Positions 51,901 to 57,900 of a DNA stretch of 64,000 nt are shown piece by piece. The notes under the pieces were generated by a model. That model did not search any database, was not told the origin of the DNA, and saw only the letters and a program-made list of their open reading frames with translations. The translations under genes and the position numbers were made by a program. Origin of the DNA: Opisthorchis felineus (Eukaryota > Platyhelminthes > Trematoda > Opisthorchiida > Opisthorchiidae); the NCBI GenBank assembly GCA_004794785.1, contig SJOL01002364.1, positions 61,384 through 125,383 of the forward strand, written 5' to 3'. Each line of letters opens with the position of its first letter. Positions within the stretch are counted from its first letter, which is position 1.

Positions 51901-54900
51901 TTCTTGTGATATCTGGAAGAAATTTCCCTCAAAGTTGCTCTGTGACAGCCAACGATTCAGTTAATACACTCAGTGTGAGGTAATGGTTTCTTTTTGACAG
52001 TTTTTCACCGGATAACATGCTGACAAGCCTGAAAAGATCCAAACGATTAATTCAGTCTGTGACTTTACCAAACGCATGCGGTGGGATCTGTACACTACGG
52101 GTTGCGACTCTTCTCCATGCATGATTCGGATCGTGGTTTTACCTTCGCGATCATTTTGAACCTAAATCCCTATTTTTCAATGAAAATCAAGTTTTTCCAA
52201 GTTGTTATGCTTACCTGTACACCTCAGTTTAGCAAACCAACTCATTAGATCGCAACTCAGAAATCCATTGACCGTATGATCATTACAGACGCTACCATTT
52301 CCTCGTGTATCGTTTTTGGTTATGTAGACTAGGCAAAACTGACCCTCATGGTCACAAAGGTACGCGATTAACGCGCATACAACAACTAAGTGGTTTGATA
52401 ATTTATCCAGAGAAGAGCACTAACCGACTTGTGATGGAACAACGCTTAAGCAAATTACGGGTGAGATGGATTTCGTTTCCAAGGTCATCTTGCACACATG
52501 AACATCAAACAGCATTTTTGGTGACAAATCTAGCCTTATTAGCCACCAAAAGGAGTTTTTTTTACATATTCCAGGACAAACTGCTTTCTGTGAGTCCTTT
52601 TACTTGAGCTTCAACACTGAGTAGCTTGATTCTTATGTTTTTCCCTGCGTGGGTCTATCATCAAGGTGTTTCTCATCTAACAGGAACATATTCCTACATA
52701 AGTAATATTTATTCTTCAACTAACAGCTTGCGTCACTGGAAACGATATCCGATTCACGATAAGGTGAACTTGCTATCAAACAAATGAAGCGCAAGTTAGT
52801 TGCGCTGACAGTTGTCCTATGTGGACAGGGACCATATCTATGCGAACACACTACTAAACAATGACATCCGTTTATCCACCTGAAACTAAATGTGTATGAA
52901 TTTTTGAATGCCAGTACAGTCAGCACGGTAACTAACTCATTTAACACTATGACGACGAGTAAAAGTTGCTCCTTAGAACGATGAACTGTCCATTTGGGCA
53001 AACTAATTGGTATCACCGGCACAGATGGGTCTGTGGAGGTAAGCGTAGCTGAATTTTAAGACCCACACAAGCCTGGATTTAGTGGCCAATTGAGATGACG
53101 TTGTTCAAGCTTATGGCGGCAGTTCCATTATGGTGGTAAACAAACAACTTTTCGCACATCCTTTGCACACTTATGAAAGTACTCGAGGATTTTTCATCGT
53201 TATCTTGCAAAGGCGATCATTATTGCTCAGTGTAGCCATGTGATACTTCATCACAACGAAGTAGATCTTTTGACCAGGATTGCTCACGTTTTGTGAAGAC
53301 ACAATACTCCAACATTCATGGATGTCATGTTACGAGAGTAAAATGGTGATTTAACAACATCGACTGACGACCAAAAATGTCAAATGGGTGTCAGAACAAA
53401 TGTACACCAAGCAGCAAGTCTTATGTGAAATTCACGAAAGTGACTTTGTAACGCACCGCTACTCAATACTGACCCGTCTTTTTGTCTAGCCTATGCCGAT
53501 TCTCCGACGGTCCGCTCAGGACAAAAAAGTAACGAGCGATGTTGTTCACATGGTTTACACGATGCATTTGAATCAGAGTGCGATCATCTTTTGGATGGAC
53601 GTCTGTAAGCGACGGGTTTGAGAGACAATGCTTAGAACTGTCACCTGTAACGTGTAGCCAAACCTCTTTACCCCTCATCTCTAAGTGAGCAAATCTTATG
53701 AAGCAGCCGGAGCCACCAAAAATTCTCCGCTGTTAATATCTGCTGATGAGGACATTTTGATTTACACCAGTATTCACTAGGGCTATGTAAAATTGCCCTA
53801 ATGAAGCTAACACGTAATCTTCGCCCGTCCCAGATAACCCCGTCATTACAGGGAGAAAGTTTCACCACGTAGGCTCCCAGTTGGTAATTAAACAGTGTAC
53901 GCACCCTACGACACACCGAGCCGTGTACTCGACAAATGTTCTACAGCCGGCGTTGTCCTAGAGGACCAGTGATCGTTCTACTCGCCAATCCATAAACAGA
54001 TTTGTTAGTTGGAACAAAATAGGGAAAAGCTCGAAAGTTTATAAAAAAAAGTCGCCAAATATCAAATCATCATCACAAAGGTAAGATAATTCATTCAGTT
54101 TCAAGCGAAGTTACTAAAACTGTTGGATTAACTCTGTGTCTACCATTATTATTTTCCATCCATCTAGATGTTTCTGGTTTTGTTGAGCTTGCTGTCTACA
54201 CGGAGCCGATCGAGTCTATTGGAGCAAAGCCCTTCTAAGCCACTGTTCAGTCTTCCCTGGGGAGAACAGTTGTCTACGTCCTACTTAGCTGCCCTCTCAC
54301 TCCAATCGTATCTGGCAAATGACTTCATTTCTTGGCCTGAGGGATGCAAAGTAAGCGATATGGTTTTTATTGGTTTGACACAGCTGCGCAATACATTTTA
54401 ATATAGACTGCAAATTAGTACTATAGTTTTCTCGTAAATGAAATCACTCACAAGTCTACTGGAAGCTCTCTGACAGTCGGCTACCTGTTTCGCCCTTCTT
54501 GGGGTCTATCAGGTAGGCACAGTCCCCGAGTTTATGTCAACCATTTTCTATTTGAACCCAGTTGGACGGATTTCGACAAATACGCTCATTTGCATATCAA
54601 TTTAGTTTTCATGGGGGACTCAATTAATCTCTCGTTTACGGTATTCTTCAACTGAATGTGCTGCACAAACTGCGCCTCATATAGTACGATAGTTCTATTT
54701 CACATGGTTAATCAGTATAGACCATGTACATTACTTTATTCCGTAACCAGGCATACCAGGGGTTCCCGGGTACTCCGTTCATTTGACTGCGCAAGCGCCA
54801 AAGCATCCATTTCTCAAAGTGCGACCATATATCTCACTTGTCTGAATGGATTTCCTTATTGTTCACATAGTCAGGGATACCGCATATGTATCACCAGCTG

Positions 54901-57900
54901 AGAAGCACAAAGTCCTTATGTGGTGCTCTCCTCTGGCGCAAACTCCGCGATTCGCAGAGAGGAACATGTAAACCCTTTTGTATTACCTCACAGTGAGTGC
55001 ACTAGGGGAGCACATATGTAGTTATGTACTAAACTGATGCATGCTTTGGTTTGTGAGTTGATCATTCTCACGAGCAAGACTGGACAGAATATACCTTGAT
55101 AGAAATAGTCTCATTTTCTCCATATTATACTCCAGGAATTGAGTTAAGATTTTAAAACGATTACCTTTCACGTAAATTTGTCGGCCTGAGTGGAGTCACT
55201 GTCCGTCTAGCCTCAAAAGATCACCGGCACTTCCCTCACTATACAGTCATTCAGGTTAATCCATAAGATGAATCCCGAGGATAACGGTCGACTGAATGAA
55301 ACATGTGACATGCTGCATGAAGCTCATCATCCTCCACTTTTGTCTGTCACTGTCGTTACAGTTGCTTAGGGACTATTATTTTACCGTGTGGGCACGACGC
55401 TCCATAATTTCAGCCCGGACTGCACTGATCCAGTTTTTCTCATTAACTGGCCAGTCCCATTGTCCAGTCGTTTTGAAACAGCCATTGAGTGATTCCTATT
55501 GATTTACGGAAACACTGTTCCTCGTATACCTCTCCCAGTCATTCTTCTGATAACCTTGCACAGTTTGTGGCTGTATGTGTGTGTTCTTCTCTCCAACAAT
55601 ATCAGCTGACTGCGGTGAAATGTCGCCTTAGTCGCCTAAGTCACCAGCAGGCGCCATTTGATTAGCTGGATCCAAACCACATACTCCTGTAGGCGTGGCA
55701 GGACAAGTACAAATGCATCTACCGGTTCGTTGGCAACATGGTTTGTTTTTGAAGGCAGTCCGATCAGAATCTTTTGATACTGCATTACTGCAGTGACACA
55801 GAAACTACTGTTGAGCCCAGAAGTGGATCCAAATAACTAATGATGAGCTAAGTTCATTTCCAAAAAGTTTCAGTCATCTCTTGTGCAAACCTTCTATCCT
55901 GGAAATCCTAATCAGTGGGATGTGAAACCGGATCACCTTTGAATTCACCCCTTGATTCAAAATTTTCTGACCTTTTTCTTTTCTGAAGCCAAAATGCTCA
56001 CGGTTCGAGCTTCTTTGTGCCGACATTTGCGAGTCACCAGAACGATATTCTGAACAATTATCTGTGTGTTGGACTGTACTAATGAAATATCAAAAGCGTT
56101 TCGCGCAGCATGGAGACCAAGGCTTACGGAAACAGATTGAAACCGTTTACAAACAAACGACTAAGAAGCTGAGAAATTCACTGGTTCGTATTTCACTATA
56201 CTGTTGTTTCCGTCTATTTCTAGTTGATGTTGAGCATTTGTTCATGTGCCTATAATCTTTATTTCAGTTTGCCTGCTTCTTATGTTACACTCCTTGATCC
56301 AACCAAAAATAGTCTCTTCCTGAAGGTATGCGCTGAAATCAGGTGTCCATTTCGTCTTTCAACGGCCACTAGTCAAATTTGTGGGACCAAAACCTTATGT
56401 TCTTGCTTGTTACTAGTTCAGTTCACTTCCTGCAGGTCCAAGGGAATTAACAGTTTCCCCGCAGTCCTATTATTCTTTAGTTCTGCGTAAACACTTATTG
56501 CTTGGGATCTGATTTTAAGACCATTAACATCTAATTTTCAGTATGGTGTTGTAAGTTCCGATCTAACTAGCTTGTCACGTCTGTCGGAACCTTGTCAACT
56601 GGGAAAATACAACTGTATCATGGATGAGCAGCGATGTTTCTCGACACCAAAAGTGTATTCCACCAGTGACTTCAGCATACGTGATCTTTTTGTTTTGTGT
56701 TGGCAATTTTACGGTTCTAGATTGTCTTGTTCTGTTCTCTCGAAATCAACACCAGCCTTTGGCGACGATACCGCAGTGTCAATTCAGCCAAATGACAACT
56801 GCGGTTCACTTACGTGAGGCCCTCAAATCCACTTGAACAGGTAACCTCAGTCCTAACTTTCAGCGATTTCCATGCCATGTTTCGGCCTATTTACAGTCAC
56901 TATCTAGTGTTAAGCAATCTATTCTCAAAACCAATGTAGCGTTGTTTTCTTTTCTCTCAGCTCTTCGTGTCCATTACACAGGAGTTCAACTCCGCGCGCT
57001 TTGGTTTGCCGCCGGCCTACAAGTCATGTCACTGATCCATATTGCTGCGTATATGTGCAATACTTTAATGCAGCCCTCAACTGTTTACGTTCTTTGCTGC
57101 TTATTCGAGGTTGCGGGATTTGTGCGCCATAGGAATGAATTATAGGACAACTCAGTATTTCTTTTCATGTGAATATGAAATAAAATAAACACGATCGGAC
57201 GCAAATCGTGAAGCTTCTGATATAATGTTGCGCAGTGGACAGCTAAGTGTTTAACAAGGGATACGTTTTCCCCACTAGACCACCTGACGCAGTCAGCATC
57301 AGTTTCACAGAGAAAACCAACTTGACGGCAGGAAAGCTGAGTAAATTGTGCTCATGAGACTATCTGTCCATTTGAGCTTAACTTGTCCTAATTCTGATTC
57401 AGCCACTAATCGGTCTTCCTTCTCATCAATCCAGGAGGGATTTAGAAAGCAAAACCTTTGTAAGGAGACGGCCTCGTAAATCAGTGTGCTGGCCTTTGTG
57501 ATCAGAAACTTGTCATAGGTCGAACAATTCATGGTATGTGGGATGGTATCTTAGTCTACTCATCAATACGTGTTCAACATTTTCCACACAACCTTTTTAG
57601 AATAATCTTGTTCTCTGCCTCACTGAAGCTATGAGTTATTGTTTGGTCTACTTTGAAATTCTCCGAGTGATTCTTTCACCTGGGCAATATTTACTCTTGA
57701 GATCAGGACGTGTTCCATTTGCAAATTATGCACAGGTCATTGGAAGGTGGTGCAAATACTGTACGGAATATTCATTTGCAAATGTTGCGATTCGAGTTTC
57801 CCGTAGCCTGTTGCGCGGTGCAGTTATTCAGTACGTTTTACTAAATGATTTCAAACTTCTAAGAGGTCAGGACTCACTCTCACCTGCTCATGAACTATCC

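Noticed and set aside
54168..54230. ATG plus hydrophobic stretch as a signal peptide of a new gene
   Set aside because: It directly follows a strong splice acceptor and is in phase with exon 29. Arginines and serines soon interrupt the hydrophobic run.
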